The notes under the pieces were generated by a model. The model ran no database searches. It worked only from the letters and a program-made list of their open reading frames with translations, and was not told where the DNA came from. Source: Apteryx mantelli (lineage: Eukaryota > Chordata > Aves > Apterygiformes > Apterygidae). From it: a stretch of 64,000 bases of DNA. Position 1 is the stretch's first letter. Every line of letters begins with the position of its first letter. Location: assembly GCF_036417845.1 (NCBI RefSeq), contig NC_089980.1:42282501-42346500 (forward strand). Reading direction: 5' to 3'. The translations under genes and the position numbers were made by a program. Below are positions 38,587 through 52,189 of the stretch, piece after piece.

Positions 38587-38757
38587 CATGGCCTCCATGC
38601 GTGCCCTGCGCTCCTCCTCTTCCTTTTTCTTCCTCATATTCTCCAGATCTTGCTTGGCCTCTGCAAATGACTGTAAGAAAGTGTCGAAGATACCAAAAAA
38701 TTCATCTGGCTGCATCTTGCCCTCGTTCTCTCCAAAGTGCTTCAATGCCTTCGCATA
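38587..38757 (-). CDS. DAAM2: DAAM2 exon: end of FH2 and coiled/charged tail
   Basis: 57 codons, phase 0 at both ends, reading [16 protein letters not shown], then [18 protein letters not shown], then a Lys/Glu-rich [28 protein letters not shown] is the conserved C-terminal FH2 stretch of DAAM proteins; the charged end should be helical. The minus-strand acceptor is ttgacag and the donor gtgaga. Human has FAKAL where this has YAKAL. Confidence 0.96.
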
Positions 38758-40834
38758 CTGTCAAGGGGGCAGAAAACATAACAAGAATTAGGCAGGCAGT
38801 CTAGTAAGGCAGCAAGGAAAGCCTACGAGTAGCCACACATGTAATTTAAACCTCTGTGAGCATTCATGTGGCGAGTAAAAACTTCTCCCTGGCAACCCAA
38901 GCACCTTTCCCTTAAGGCAGGTGCCTCTCTCCCTAAATAATCTGCTCTCCTGGGTATCCTTTGGGCAACACAGTGCTGGAAAACACTAGTATCTACTGAT
39001 GCCAAAAAAAACTTGTCCAGTGCCTGAGGATGATGGAGTGATTTCAGAGGACAACTGTCTGATCACACCTCAGCTGCAACTGTGGGACAGCAGGGGCAGG
39101 AAAGACAGTATATCCAGTGAGCTAGCTGGGGAAAAAACTACTAAACAGGTAATTTTAGCTCATCATTTCCCCTTCCACCTTCCTCTTTCCTTTTCTCCTC
39201 AAATCCACTGCTAGAAGGATTGGAGGTAGAGAGCTTTTGAAATAATGCTACAGTCTGTCCTCTCAGGAGCCTTTTGCTATGTCATCCATCTCTCTGGAGT
39301 CCTCTGAGTCAGGGTGTTGCCTGGGAGAGAGGAAACTATGGACAGACATGACATGAGAGAGGGGCAAGGAAAGCAGCCAGGGCTCCCGGGCAGACTTAAA
39401 AGAGAGTGAATACATCACAAATAGCTCTTATTTTAAAAGGCAAATGTTGAGGCTGCAGGATGCATGTGGAGACTGCCAACTGGCGGGACTTCAGTCACAG
39501 GGCAGTCCTGATCTGAATATGGTGAAATCACAGCAAAACCTGGCTCTTGGACATCAGTCCTGCAGAACTTGTACTCTCTCCTTTGCTCTCACACACTCAC
39601 AAACATCCCTCTGTACTCACTGAAATGCACTCAAATGCATGTGTATATAGTCTTTCAGCACCATATATGCACATGTCCATAACTCCTATATAACTGTATG
39701 CATCCAACAAACTGTCCAAACACCTTCACTCACACACCTCTATCACAACAGGCAGCACTGGCAATACACTCCTGATGGCATTGGTGCCCTGATGCACAAC
39801 TGCCCTAGCACACTCTGCCAGCACTTTAATGCACCACCACTGACAAGCAGAACATCCCTAAAAACATCCGCATTCACTAAAACAAATCCAAGGTATGGAT
39901 TGTCTTCAAATTGTGTGGACTCAACTCATACTAACACAACCCAGCTTCCCTTTCCTTGGGTGGGTGCTCTTGCAGAATGGAAATGATACTGAGAACAATT
40001 CAGGCTCAGCTCCCAAGGAGAAAATGAGTTTGGAAGCAGGTCTTATAAACCCCTTTGGCCCTGTACCAGGTAAAGCATAAACAATGTCTCCCAGTAAACT
40101 GCAGGGGGAAGAAACCTCCAAGGAAAGCAGCTTCCTTCTGGCACAGCCTGAGAGATTCAGCATCTCCCCTCCTTTGCTTTCCTTGCCAGGCCCACAAAGC
40201 AGTTTGAAGCAATAGCTTCTTTTTTCTCTAAAAAGGCCGTGTTCTCAGCCAGAAACAAACAAAGAAACCCAAAGTATCTGGAAAAAAAAAAAAGTGTTGG
40301 AAGAAGTGCAAGTTGCTTTGAGCTACCAAACATGGCAGGAGTTGAAGGAAGCAATACAGCAGTGATAAGTCATGGAGGGAGTTCAGAGTATGAAAACAGC
40401 AATAGATGACTTCTCTGTGTTAACTCCTTTTCTCTGAAACCTCTGAAAACAGCTACTCTTTTCACACAGGCAGAAGTGCTTTTGCCATTGCGTCCCCACT
40501 TCCACTAAGAGCAGTAACAGCATTGCTGTGCTGGAAAGGCCCAGCACCCCGAGAACCTTCCAGAGGCATTTGTGAATATAATGTGTTGTGGACTCTGTGC
40601 AGCAGCAAGGAGGATCCATGCTGAGAACAGTGGACTTTGGTGCCCTGTACCTGGCTTAGCAGATCACAATCACTCACTGTAAAGCACTGGAAGATGCAAA
40701 GCAAAAATCTAAAAGCTAAAAGTGAGCTAAAAGTACCAAAATAAGTACAAAAGAAAAATCTTCAGTTCACTGAAGAAAGCATTTTAATTCTTTGTCTAAT
40801 CCCTCCAGAAAAAGCTGACCGAGCAGAGGAAGGC

Positions 40835-40990
40835 AAGTCAGGAGATCCAACTTTAGCTGCCAACTCTGCCCATGATGTGGCTTGGGAACTCATGTTCCCT
40901 GAGCCTCACTTTCTCCATTTGTTAAAAAACAGAAAATGTTACTCCACTTATCTGATAAAGAAAATGGCAAGAATTCAGTCATTCACATCT
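40835..40990 (+). repeat. Degraded MIR/L2-like SINE fragment
   Basis: It shows, in MIR order, caagtcaggagatccaac, gccaactctgccc, gagcctcactttctccat and ttgttaaaaaacag. Compare the MIR pieces ctctgccac, gtgcctcagtttcc and catctgtaaaatgg. Confidence 0.5.
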
Positions 40991-41070
40991 GTAAGGCACT
41001 ACATCAATTCAATGCACTATTGTAAAGACAGCCATGTTGTCCTTTCACAATCTAAACTCCAACAGACCCC

Positions 41071-41146
41071 TTTGTTTTTATTACTTCTTCTCTTTCTCTT
41101 CTGTTTTTATTACTACTTCTCTTTCTATTACTTCTTCTCTTTTTTA
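41071..41146. repeat. Pyrimidine-rich imperfect tandem repeat
   Basis: Roughly three copies of a unit like ttttattacttcttctcttt (with ttctg and tta variants) form a nearly pure T/C/A tract on +. It lies between two MIR-like fragments. Confidence 0.75.
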
Positions 41147-41279
41147 TATGTGCTTTTTCAAAGTACTGGTGCTAGGATGAAGGATGCTGTGCTGCTGGAG
41201 GCAGTTTCCCTGGAGCTAACCATGCTGCCTACCTCAGTCGGCACACAAGAGGCAGAGCAGCATGGCACAGACCCAGCAG

Positions 41280-41390
41280 ATCTGAACCCCAACACTCTCT
41301 TCTGGTCTCTGCCACGGGTTTTGTGTGACCCTGTACAAATCACTTAACTGCTCCCAGTGCGGATTCCCTGTCCAACAATACCTGCTTTTG
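41280..41390 (+). repeat. Degraded MIR/L2-like SINE fragment
   Basis: It contains tgtgtgaccctgtacaaatc followed by acttaactgctccc, a clear relative of the MIR core tgtgaccttgggcaagtcacttaacctct pattern. Confidence 0.5.
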
Positions 41391-44089
41391 TGCACTGTTG
41401 TGAAATCTATAGCTAAACCTTTATACAAGCACAAAGTTTTCAGGAATTGTGTGACATGCTGTAATACCATGGAACAAGGGCTGAAGCTTGCTTATTCCTT
41501 AAGTCATTTGGGGACAAATGACACAGGCAAAGCAAAATGGAAAATTGCATTTCAGCTGGTTTTCCACTGCAATACAGGATGGTATCTCTTTTTTTCATTA
41601 AAAAATTCATTTCCACACCATAAGGGCCCCCAAGCTCCAAGATATAACAGGTCCATGAGCTCAGTGCCAGCTCTCCTTCCTCTGCCAAACTTTCCACTGA
41701 ATTCATCCTCTTGCCAAAGCAAATCGTTTAGACAGTTGTTTATTTTGAAAAGGCATTTCAGCAAGGAGAGGGAAAGCGGGATAGCAGCGCACACACTCTC
41801 TGCTGCGCTTGCCAATGAAATGTTAAACAGTGGCAGAAGGGCTCTGGAGACAGCAGGGACAGGGCTTGTATGAGCAGGAGGAAAAATAGCCCTGATAAAA
41901 ATTCCCGGCCGTCTGTGCTGCCTGCTATTGAGGGAGGAGCCAATGAAAAAATGAATTACAACATGCGGCCATGCACAGTCTTCCCCAGATAAGTAATCCT
42001 GAGATTGCTGTTACAAAGACTCCAATCCTGTACTAAGGCAGCTCAAATAAATGTCTGTCCTCTTCATAGGACAGATTCAAATCAGATAATGGAAAGAGCC
42101 CTACTGATTTCAGGCAGGGCTGGGTCCAGTTCTCCTTGCAACCAATTGCTCTTAAAGGATTCTCCCATGAATTCCACAGTAACTCTGGCAGCCAAAACCA
42201 GGTTACAGGTACTATAAATATTTCTGATATGCTAGATACCAACCTGCACTTCTAAATCAGTGTACAATAGGTATGTAATTTATAAACTGAGTGGCTGCTT
42301 GTGGTGGCAGGCTGCAGTGTCTGGTCATGCCACTGGAATGCACCCCATCTTGACTTCCTGATCTTTTCCTTCTACATTAGCCCCAGAGGCTGGCAGAACA
42401 TGCCAGTCTCCAAAAATGAATGCTTGAAATGCACAGCCTCTAACTGGCACTTGGACTACAGTATTTCTGCATGCTTCATAGCATTCTACCATCAATGACT
42501 ATTTTCTTAAAGCAGATTTTGGCCTTCACTGCCTTGCTGTTCCTCAAAACATGGTTATTGTATGTGCTAAGCTTACTGAGTGCATGCACAGATTTTAATC
42601 TCCAGTCCCCATGATAAATATAAATTCTCTGCTTGAGAGGAGCTGTCAGGGGAAAGACTGGGAATGAATAATACCTTTCCTACCCTCCTCATTAGTCTTG
42701 TTCAAACTGTCCACCTCTGTTGTGCTACCACATGTCTCTCTATACGGAGGCTTAAGTTCGATTTTCAAATCTAATCCATCTTTGGTTTCATGGAGCAACG
42801 GTGTGAACACCAATAATTATGGCAATGTCAATAATACCTGACTAAGTAGATGCTGTTCTTTCAGGAGGATCCAAAATGTTTTACAAACGGGTTTGTTATA
42901 AACCACACACACATAAAGCAGAGCAGTTATACAGCAGTATAGTGATGTAAGTTCATACTCGTCAACACTTAAGTATATTGTAAAGCTTCCTTTGAGGTAA
43001 CCATCACCTTATTCAAGTGAGAAAATAAAATTCACACCAAGGGAGGACACTTTGCCTTGGCCTGAGCGTTTTCATTGTTTCTCCACAGAAATCCAGGGGA
43101 AGACTTTTCACAAACAAAATTCAACCTCATTCTGTTTTTGTTGTGAAAAAGTCTATTTTTCGTCTGTCACGTAAAAACTGGTGAAGGATTCCAGGGCAGA
43201 ATTTCACAATCTTCCCCACCCCCCACTTCTTCCAGTTGATGGGAAATGGCAGAAAACATTGCCCTTGACCTAATCTATGTATTCCTTTAAAAAATTGTGT
43301 TGAAAGTGAGAAATCCAGAAAAAGAACAGGAACCAGCTGTGCTAGGGTTCCTATTTAAAGAGTCAGTCTAAGTTTTCAATCAGTTCTTAATCAAGCATCT
43401 GTTTATTGCATGAAGATAACTATAGTTACAAGGTTTTCTCTGCAAACATGGATGCTTGCATCCAGCAATCTGGCCTTTTAAATTTAAAATATCATTTCCT
43501 CCCCATGGCCACCAACAGTAAACGGTTCTGTTTAAGCAGAAAAGCCAAAAAAATCAAATCCCTTACTTTCCTACTAGATATGATAAGTTGAAGCCTGGGT
43601 TAAGGTTTATTGATTGGGAAATCTGTACTTTATACCTGCTCCATCAGCCTAGAGTGGCTCCCCATTAGGTTTTGTGTAAAATTAAAGGTCCCAGCTTTAA
43701 ATAACAACATCACCAACAGACTTGCAGAAATTGCCTCTGTCCCCAGTTTGGCCCAGTGGGTCTCAGGACTTTGATTAGTACCATGCACAGGAAGTTTGAG
43801 ATTCCTCCATGGCCATATCTCCAAGAAGGAGGAGTTTGTTGCCTTCCAAGACTGAAGAGGATATTTGTATTCCATATGCATAAATGACAGGAGAAAAGCT
43901 TTTACTGGTGGGTTGGCAGTGGTCACTACTGTGCTGATTAACAGGGACTGAGTGGTCTACCTGACAGTAAATGCTGAACAGAACTGTAAAATATACCCGC
44001 TACAGAGAGGGTCAGTACTTCAGTTTGGTAATGGATTGTTTTCAAAACTTAAATACTGAAATGACTTTTTTCCAGCACTAAAGATACTT

Positions 44090-44119
44090 AAAAAAAAAAA
44101 GAAAGAAAGAAAGAAAAAA
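44090..44119. repeat. A-run and (GAAA)n tract
   Basis: About 11 A followed by four GAAA units. Simple repeat in a DAAM2 intron. Confidence 0.85.
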
Positions 44120-46146
44120 CTTCCCAGGTTTGAAAAGATAATTTGTATTGTTTTAAATCCCAGCTGTGGAAACATGGCTCTGACTAACTCATAGCAATCA
44201 ATTAGCCACATCTATATTTAGAAAGATATTCAGCTCCAGCTGTTAAAACTAGAGCTTCATTATTATTAATAAATCTGTGAACCAGACCAATTCTTCCTGG
44301 GCTCAATAGGATATTTTTAAAAGCCCTCCCTCTCCCACTACCTTTTTTTTTTTGGTTTGGTTTGCTTTGAGAAATCAAAAAAGAACACGATAATCAGATG
44401 TCTGTGTCCCTCTCTTCCTTTAACTGGCCAGTTATAGTAGGTTTCCATGGTAAGAAAAAAAGCTTGTGATTCAACAAACACAGAGAGCTCACTGAGAATG
44501 GAAGATGTTATGGGTTTTGAGAAGCACATCTGGTTTGTTAAAAATTTCCTTTTTTTTTTTTTTTAAAGAAAAAGAGGAAGAAGAGAGGGGGAAAAATAAT
44601 ATAAGGCAAACATGAGAAATAGCTCAGCATTGGTAAGGACAGACAGTTCCCTTTTAGGAGTCCAAAAGCAGCTCATTGCCAGTGGAAGAACCAAAGCCAT
44701 AGGTTGAGCAGAAGCTGGAAAGGCATGTGTTCAAACATAGAAGGGGTGTGTGAGGAGAAGGTAGAGAAACGTTTCCCAAGCATGTTATAGTCATTAAAAT
44801 AAAACATCTCTTTTTGTCAAGTGCTTTATGTTGGCTAATGTCTAAAAAAGTGTGCAACAACTTCCAGACATATTGGTCTGTCTGTAGGGAGATTCTCTGG
44901 TTATTCTTAAAGCAAAAGATCTACGTTTTTCTTGCCTTTGCCTGGTCAAGGAAAGTTGCAATTCTGTGCTGGACATGTATCATTTTATCATTTTAACCCA
45001 TGACTGACCTTGTAAATAAACCACATTGAGATTTAGTCCTAGTGTGCCAAAAGAAAGGTCCACCATTATCTGTAATATCAAAACAAAACAGGGGAGTCTA
45101 AGCCAAGGACACAGTGAATCCTCTTCCAGAAACACAAATCTAACTATGATTAAGTTGAAAAATTTACCCAGTCATAAAACAGAGGCCCCCAAATCATAGA
45201 AAACAGAGTTTTTCTCAGTAAATTCAGATAGCCTTAGAAGCGGAGGCACGGAATGTAAAATACTGTTCTTATGATTATAAAGCCAATATGGTGCACACAT
45301 TATTATCTTGGAAGTGGTTTGAATATTCTCAAGCAACATGTCAACAATGAAAAAAAACAGGCACATTATTCTCCACAACGTTCCCTTGGAACATTTATGA
45401 GTGTTGGACTGCCCTGCTTTATCTTCCAAGTGCAGTAAAAATTACTCCCCTGCTGGCATTTGCCAAGCTAGCTAGCTTTAACTGAGACCCAGTGGCTTCT
45501 GGTGTTTGGGGTAGCAAGTCAATGTTACCAACATTATCTCCACAGCAAGAAGATGCTATCAAGTCACAGAATGACGTTACACCAGAGTCACTGAATGAGT
45601 AAGGAGTCTTACTATCCAGATCCTCGGGCAGTATTTTGCCTGTCCTTCAAAATCTATGGCCTACCAACCCAAGGGCAGAGGTTTCATTAATAAAGCAACA
45701 GGTCCCTTAACACTGCTTATGTTTCCCTGCAGGGACTGACACCAGCAGTGGAAACAATACAATCCAAAAGAAATAACCCATTTGCTACATAAAGCCAACT
45801 ACTTTCAACATGCCAGCCAACAAGGGTAGATTTGCCATTACATTTCGTTTATTTTAGAACTTGTTCTCCTGTAAACATTTTCATATGCTTATGATCTTTT
45901 CATATAAACTCTTCCTCATCCAGTTGAGAGACAGAGGGATTAATGCCAGCTTCCAAATCATCAGCAAAGAAAAAGCACCTCCTTAGCTGTCTGCACCTCC
46001 CTTACCAGACTTGTACAAAAAAAGCAAAATAATCACAACAGCACTTGAAGAGTAACACACACATGGTGCTTGCTGTGTGAGAAGGATCCTAAAACATCTG
46101 ACAAACCATGCATGTTTGGGATCCGCCCATGCAATGAAATGCTAGC

Positions 46147-46182
46147 AGTAACAGACAAGAGTAACAGACAAGAGTAACAGGA
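46147..46182. repeat. 13-bp unit in about 2.7 tandem copies
   Basis: The unit agtaacagacaag occurs at 46147 and 46160, then partially at 46173. DAAM2 intron. Confidence 0.85.
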
Positions 46183-46687
46183 AAAGATCAGGTATTCAGG
46201 GTCACCAAACTATCCAAAGGCTCATTTTTAAAGGGAACAATGAAGCACAAATGTCCCCAGTTGAATATACAGGTGGGATTAAGTCAGCAGAGGAAGGTAA
46301 AAGGTACCAGGTCACTATCGCTAATAACCATGGAAATTCTTTTTGAGAACTTGTTTAAAAGGCAGTTCCTGCAATACCACAGCACAGTGTGATACCCTTG
46401 CCCAGAAATCACCATCACAGTTCTATCCCACACACTGATATTGTTAAGGAAGATTAGCCAGAAGTGGGCAAGAGCACTGAATCTTCTTTTAACCTTAAGA
46501 CATAGTCTAAACTGCTAAGTTCATAGACAAGCCAGATAAGGAAAAGTCAGAAACTTCAGCTTAAAATATTTTCAGTGTCTACTGTAGTTTTCACTATGGT
46601 CCCAGCATCTGAAATTGCTGTTTCCATTTTGATTCACGCTTTTGATTTGGTCAGTGAAACCCCAGACACTTCAAAAGGTATCCATAC

Positions 46688-46819
46688 CTTGTCTCTAGCC
46701 TCATTCAGAAGGTCTTCTAACTCCGAGAAGCTGAAACTTGCCACAGTGATGAAATCGCTCATGACAGGAACAAACCTGTCTCCTGATTCCCGCATGCGTC
46801 TCTTCTGATAATCCAGTTC
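46688..46819 (-). CDS. DAAM2: DAAM2 exon: FH2 ([11 protein letters not shown]...[12 protein letters not shown])
   Basis: 44 codons in phase 0, starting [20 protein letters not shown] and continuing [20 protein letters not shown]. It is near-identical to the corresponding human DAAM2 segment. It forms late FH2 helices (family knowledge). The minus-strand acceptor is ctctttcag and the donor gtatgg. Confidence 0.96.
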
Positions 46820-49435
46820 CTGAAAGAGAAATGAGAAATATAGACTGGCAAGTACCAAGGATTCCTCACTGAGAAAAAAAGGGAATGGGGAAGCCCATCT
46901 ATTTAATTCAGTACAGAGTGTGCTCTGCTCCCACTCCTCATGCACTCGTCCAGAATTATAATTCAGAAAACAAGTGTTTCTCACTAAGCCAAAAGTTCTG
47001 CCTTTGCCGCATGAGATGGAGGCCTAAGATGGGACGGAGGAAGGTCTTAGTTACAGTTTCTTAGATCCTAGAACAACAACCACTTCCAAGAAAGCCATCA
47101 ATACATTTAATTTCTAAAGCAACTTTAGAATCCAAGCATCAGGTATGTGAAATGCAGCAGTTCTCTTTCTATACAGAATGGCAAAGAATAGACAACTCAG
47201 ACTGTGCAGCAATTGAATTTGGAATTTTTAATAGTGAGTTTCCCTCCATCTTCTCTTCCCTTTGTGGCTCAAAGGGCTGCATTCTTGGGGAAATGTGTAC
47301 ATATGTGCATAATCTTTTTAGGTCCTAGCTCTGAATCTCCCCAATGTATTTAGATTCTTTGCAACAAGGTTCAGGAAAGCTGAGAAAAAATTTTGCATGG
47401 TCCCCTCTGGGAGAAGATGATGGAGTATATGACTAGACAAGATTCATTTTGGTCCTATTTTTAAGAAGCAAGGCTTGTGTGATCTCACTCTCTGTCTGTC
47501 TTTCCACCTTCCCTTCACCTAGTGACTTTTTATGTCTCTTACCAATTCCAGTCTGACAGAAGCTGAAATGTCAGAGATAATTAAATTCCCACAGGTTCTC
47601 TGAAAAGCTCTAGCTGAGCAACAAAGAGATGTCAAAATTTTTCCCCTGCTGAAGAACTGGCAGAAAGAAGTCAGGTATTATACAGCATTTGCTATCACCC
47701 TGCTAGTCAATAAGCATTTGCTTTGGTGTCATAAAAGTCACAGAATTAGAAACTGGGGCTATTGTGATAAGAGAATTTATGGGATCCATAAAACCATAAG
47801 AAATCAAGCTCGCTACTTAAAGAAAAACTGACTGTAAAATTCTTTCTTTCTGGCTCAAGTCTTTTACTTCAAAGCCAGAATTACCTATGCTATCCCTTCT
47901 CTTTCTTCACTATGCTTGTGGCACTGAAAAAACTACTGAGCTTCTCAAAATGATTAAGTTGTAGTAAGACAGGCTGTCTCCCATGTCTGTGCTTGGCTTG
48001 TGTGCTGTTGACAGTCTCACGGGGACAATGAAATGGTAATCTGGGACTCATCTTTATCCTCAGCTGCATAATCAGTGGGAACGATAAAGCCATGCTTTCT
48101 CTGTAGGAAAACCAGCATGAAACAGCAGCAGCAGGTCAAGTTACAATCTGACCCTGTGTTCCCTTTGGAAAAAAATATTTGTGCGTGTTTTTGTTCTTCT
48201 GCATCTCTGCTGGCTGCAATTCCAGTTACAAGCATGTTTGGTGCTCTTTGTTACTGGTCATCAAAATACCAGGTCACAGAGTCAAATGGGTAGGTTTACA
48301 ATCATCTGCGCTGAGAAACTACTTGGGCTGTGCTCCACACTGCTGATAGGCAAAGAATGACTTTGGCTATCAGCAATCCAAAAATCAGACTTGATGTATC
48401 TTCTGGTCTGACATGCATTGGAAAGAGGATGTAGTCATTACAAGGAAAGAGCACAAGGCAGAAAAGTGTCAGGAAAAGAAATGAGCAAGTGGCTGGAGAA
48501 ATGTAGAAATTAAAGAAGTGTTGCTTCCCCCTGCTTTATGTTACATCCTCCTCTTCCCTGGTTTTCCTAATACATCATCATCTACTATCTTGGGAGCACT
48601 ACTCAGTTACACTGCTTTGCAGTGAATTGTCTCCATGTTACAATCCTGAATTGGACCTTGCAAGTACAGGAAAAGTCACTTCACATGCTGCTGAGAATAA
48701 TGGGTATTTTTTTAGCCACTCTCTTCCCATTCTTGTTTATAAGCTAATTTTAGCTGAAAGTTGCTCTGCTCCTCTATCCTCACCCCCAAAGCAGATGAGT
48801 ATAATAGTTCTGTCATCCTACTTGCACTGTTGAAAGCTATGGCATTTGGGATTGTTACTGGAGAGCAATGTTCTTCAAAGCAAAATTAGGATTTGGTTAT
48901 CTGCTTTTCAATTTCAAATTCAGTCCTTCCCTGAAGAATAGTTCTTCCAAATTAAAAAAAATCCCACACAAGTAACTGCTATGACTGTTAGCCAGTCCAA
49001 GAAAGAAGCCAGAGAATAAGTCCTCTACATCTTCTTGAAATGGTCTATACTAGTCATAAAAGCATAACAGCAGAAGCTAACACTGTCCTTGGTGGGCTGG
49101 TCTACTGGTTCACTAGCGAGATGAAAGGATTCGACTGTGGCAGTGGTTTCTCAAGTGGCAGTCATGGTCTCCTTGTTCTGTGAGAGGGCTCCACTGCCAG
49201 AGTTTATTTTCTGATTCATAAAAGACCAAGAACTACTTAGATGTCCTGGGAGCATCCTACACAAAGACAATAGCTGCATGCATGTTATGACAAAGGGCTA
49301 TGTCTTGTTTTTAAAAAGGAGCTGTGAGTCCAGGAAAGCAAAGGGTTAGCCGTACCTTTAAAAGCATCTGACTGTGAAACTATTTTTAGCTTTCTATTCT
49401 TAAGGGGCCTTGAAGAAACTTCTCAGTCAGTGGAG

Positions 49436-49485
49436 CCAAGGCTGTGGTGAGAACACACTGGCCTGGAATCAGGAATCGCACCTTC
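49436..49485 (+). repeat. Possible MIR/L2-like fragment (5' part)
   Basis: The segment ggctgtggtgagaacacact then ggcctggaatcagga resembles the gtggttagagcactggcctgggagtcagga part of MIR-type elements. Weak by-eye match. Confidence 0.3.
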
Positions 49486-50809
49486 CCCTCCTCCCCCTTC
49501 CACCTGACAATGATCTTCTATTGTTGCTATAGTGCTACTTTTTACATGCCAGAAAACCACGAATTGAGCAAGCAGACTGGGAGGCATTGGCAGCCCCAGC
49601 TGATAAATACCATGGCAGGGAGAAGAGTGGGGAGGGAAGATGGTGATTGAATGGGCAGGAGAGCTTACCCATGGAAGCCATGGATGGGAAAGAGAAGGAA
49701 AATTGGCTGCAAAGGCGAAAGGGCAAACAACCCAATCACAAAAAAACAAAACAGAAGCAGGTACTCACATTTCAAGAGGGGGAATTGTCTGCCCCCACTG
49801 AAACTGGGCCTCTCCAAGTCATGAGCTTCATGTCAGCCTTCCCTTTACAGGTGCTTTTAATTCCCAAATACCACTTGCCATGCATGTGTTGCCATGCAGC
49901 AATACCTCTTCCTATTGCTGCCTTCTCCTTTACCCCAACAATCCAGAAATAAGGCTTGGAAGATCTCTTTTCACTCAGGAGGATGACTGGCTAAATAGAT
50001 GAACTGTTGGAGACAGCCAGATGACCCAGGGGCCAGAAATAGGACACAGAGCCTTTCCTCTACCTTCACAGCCAAACCAAACTCAGGCCAGGTGAAAGGA
50101 AAATGAAGTAATCACTCTCTGTTTTATATATGAAGGACAGGAGGGTCCTATTTCAGTTCCTTGAAAGACAGGCAATTATTTCACAGAAACCACTCACCAT
50201 GATTCCTACCAACTAGTCCCTTTGCCAGCAGTCCTAGTGCAGAGGCCACAAAATGAACAGCAAAGGCAGCAGAGAACATCTGCTAGGATACAAGATGCTT
50301 CTCTAGGTTAGCACCAAGGCACTAAGGCAGGGGTCATAGGGGAGGAAGGTATGCATTAAAGCTGCTGTTATTGGTTGTCTTTGCTTGGTATTGCTCACAT
50401 TGAGACATTCAGTGTCACCAGTCTGGATCTCTCCACTAGCATTAAAGTAATACGATTGGAAAAAAAACAAGTGAAACAAAGCTTCCACCCTGAAGACAGA
50501 GGGACACTGAAAAAAATAAAACCCTGGTTGAAAAGGCAAGGAACATCTAAACACAGCAATGATCCTCTTGAATTCCAAAGGCCTTTCTCGATTTTCTTCA
50601 GCACCATCCTTACCTCAGTATATCCAATAGACAAGATGTGCCACAACCAAACTGAACTTATGATTTTGTTCCTGTACTTGCAGCTCTTAAGCACAGAAAA
50701 TGTTTAACTGTGCAGATGATGGGAGACATAAAGAGACAGAGATGACAGAGTAACGTTAGCCTTTAATCTTTACTATCTTTAGTGCTGTGCAAACACTATT
50801 TTGTTGTTC

Positions 50810-50960
50810 CCCACATTAGCCCTTGTGTGGGAGGAAGTATTTATAGTTACCGTTTCACAGAGAGGAGGTAAACAGGTTGAGTTTTTCAAAGCCGCACATG
50901 TAAGTCAACGGCATAACCAAATTCCTGGCTCCTGCCACTGAACACACTGTCTCACACTGT
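50810..50960 (-). repeat. Degraded MIR/L2-like SINE fragment
   Basis: The + strand reads gtttcacagagaggaggtaa, gcacatgtaagtcaacggc and ctggctcctgccactgaac. This is the reverse-complement order of the MIR core (ttttacagatgagg, cacagctagtaagtggc, aacccagg). Confidence 0.45.
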
Positions 50961-52189
50961 GCTGTCCTGCCTCAGAAAGCCCAGAATCTTTTCCCAGAAA
51001 CTAAACCAACAGCATATCTACTGAATTATATGGCAGTTACACTAAAGCCAATAGAAGAAGTTTAGAAAACAGGATCCTTCCTATGAGTTTTCTAACCAAC
51101 CTACAGCATTGCTGAGATAGAAGTCCATGCAAAATTCAAAAAAACCCCAGGCTTTAAATGAAAAGGGACAATTTTCTCTGGGACTTCTCACTGAGGAATT
51201 CAAAGCAGCTCATGTTCAATGTCTTTTTTTTTTTTTAAAAAAAGAAACAAAATGACCCTAGGCAAGGGAGAACTATCTAAAAGTATGTAACTCAGGTTAG
51301 TTCATGTATCATTTCATTGTCTCTGCCATACACCTGAAGGAAGCTTTAAATCTAAAGTTCTGTTCTCTCCTCTGGCCTTCCCTAATAAACAGACCATTTG
51401 CTCTAGCTCTTGTTATCTAGAGAAGCAAGCTGCCCACTGAATTTTGCCCATTTTGTAGTTGTCCATTGTACAGTTGGTGGTAATGACTAAAGGAAGCTTC
51501 CAGGTAGGGGAATCATGGCTGACATAGAAAGTTATGTCTCCGGGGAACACTTAGACCAATACTTCAGTTTTAACTCCTGTGAGTTAAATACACAATACAC
51601 AAGACTGCATCAATAAACCATTTGTACCGTTCTCTATTTAGATGGAAGGCTCTGCACTAACAAAGCACAGATTGAGCAAGGTAGCCCAAGCCCAGCTTAA
51701 AACATTTTAATTAATAGCAGGAACAAAGGCCATTGCAGCTTTGTTTGACAGCTCAGCTGCCTCACTTTTAGCTAGTCTAGCTTTTCCTTCATCTTCCCAA
51801 GGCATGCTTGGGATAGGTTAGGGTTGTGTGTAATAGTATATTATCTGTTTACAACTACTCTAAGAGCCATGTGAAACACTTGCTCAGCAGCCAGCCAGCC
51901 CTCAGTAAGAAAGAAAATGAATTTTATTTTTTTTTGCAGTGCGTGCCATTTGTCCTTTAACTCTCCAGGCTGAGATCAAACAAGATTTTTGTTAGGCTGA
52001 AGTCTGCTAAGATCATCAGCAGGAGCGCCCCATGAGAAGCTTGTATTTGTTTTTTCTTGGCTAATACATTGTAGAACAGAATGGAAAGGAGAAAGGAAAG
52101 CCCACTTTCTCTTAAGATAGAATATATAGTGCCCCTGATTCTGAGCGAGATATTTTAGTATGGAGCTTTGGAAACCTTCAGATACTTAC

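Larger units (their letters stand above)
38758..46687 (-). other. DAAM2: DAAM2 intron (7.9 kb), old repeats only
   Basis: The largest complete DAAM2 intron here. It holds MIR/L2-like fragments near 40835-40990 and 41280-41390, a pyrimidine-rich tandem tract at 41071-41146, a (GAAA)n tract at 44090-44119 and a 13-bp triplication at 46147-46182. Long open frames (for example 182 codons at 41325-41873, +) overlap repeat-derived sequence and show no homology. Confidence 0.75.
46820..52189 (-). other. DAAM2: DAAM2 intron (5.4 kb)
   Basis: No exon or RNA gene is recognised. MIR-like fragments lie near 49436-49485 (+) and 50810-50960 (-). A T13A7 tract lies at 51224-51243. Confidence 0.75.

Noticed and set aside
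41325..41873. 182-codon + strand open frame inside a DAAM2 intron
   Set aside because: It begins in a MIR-like fragment, lacks recognisable domains and lies antisense within an intron.
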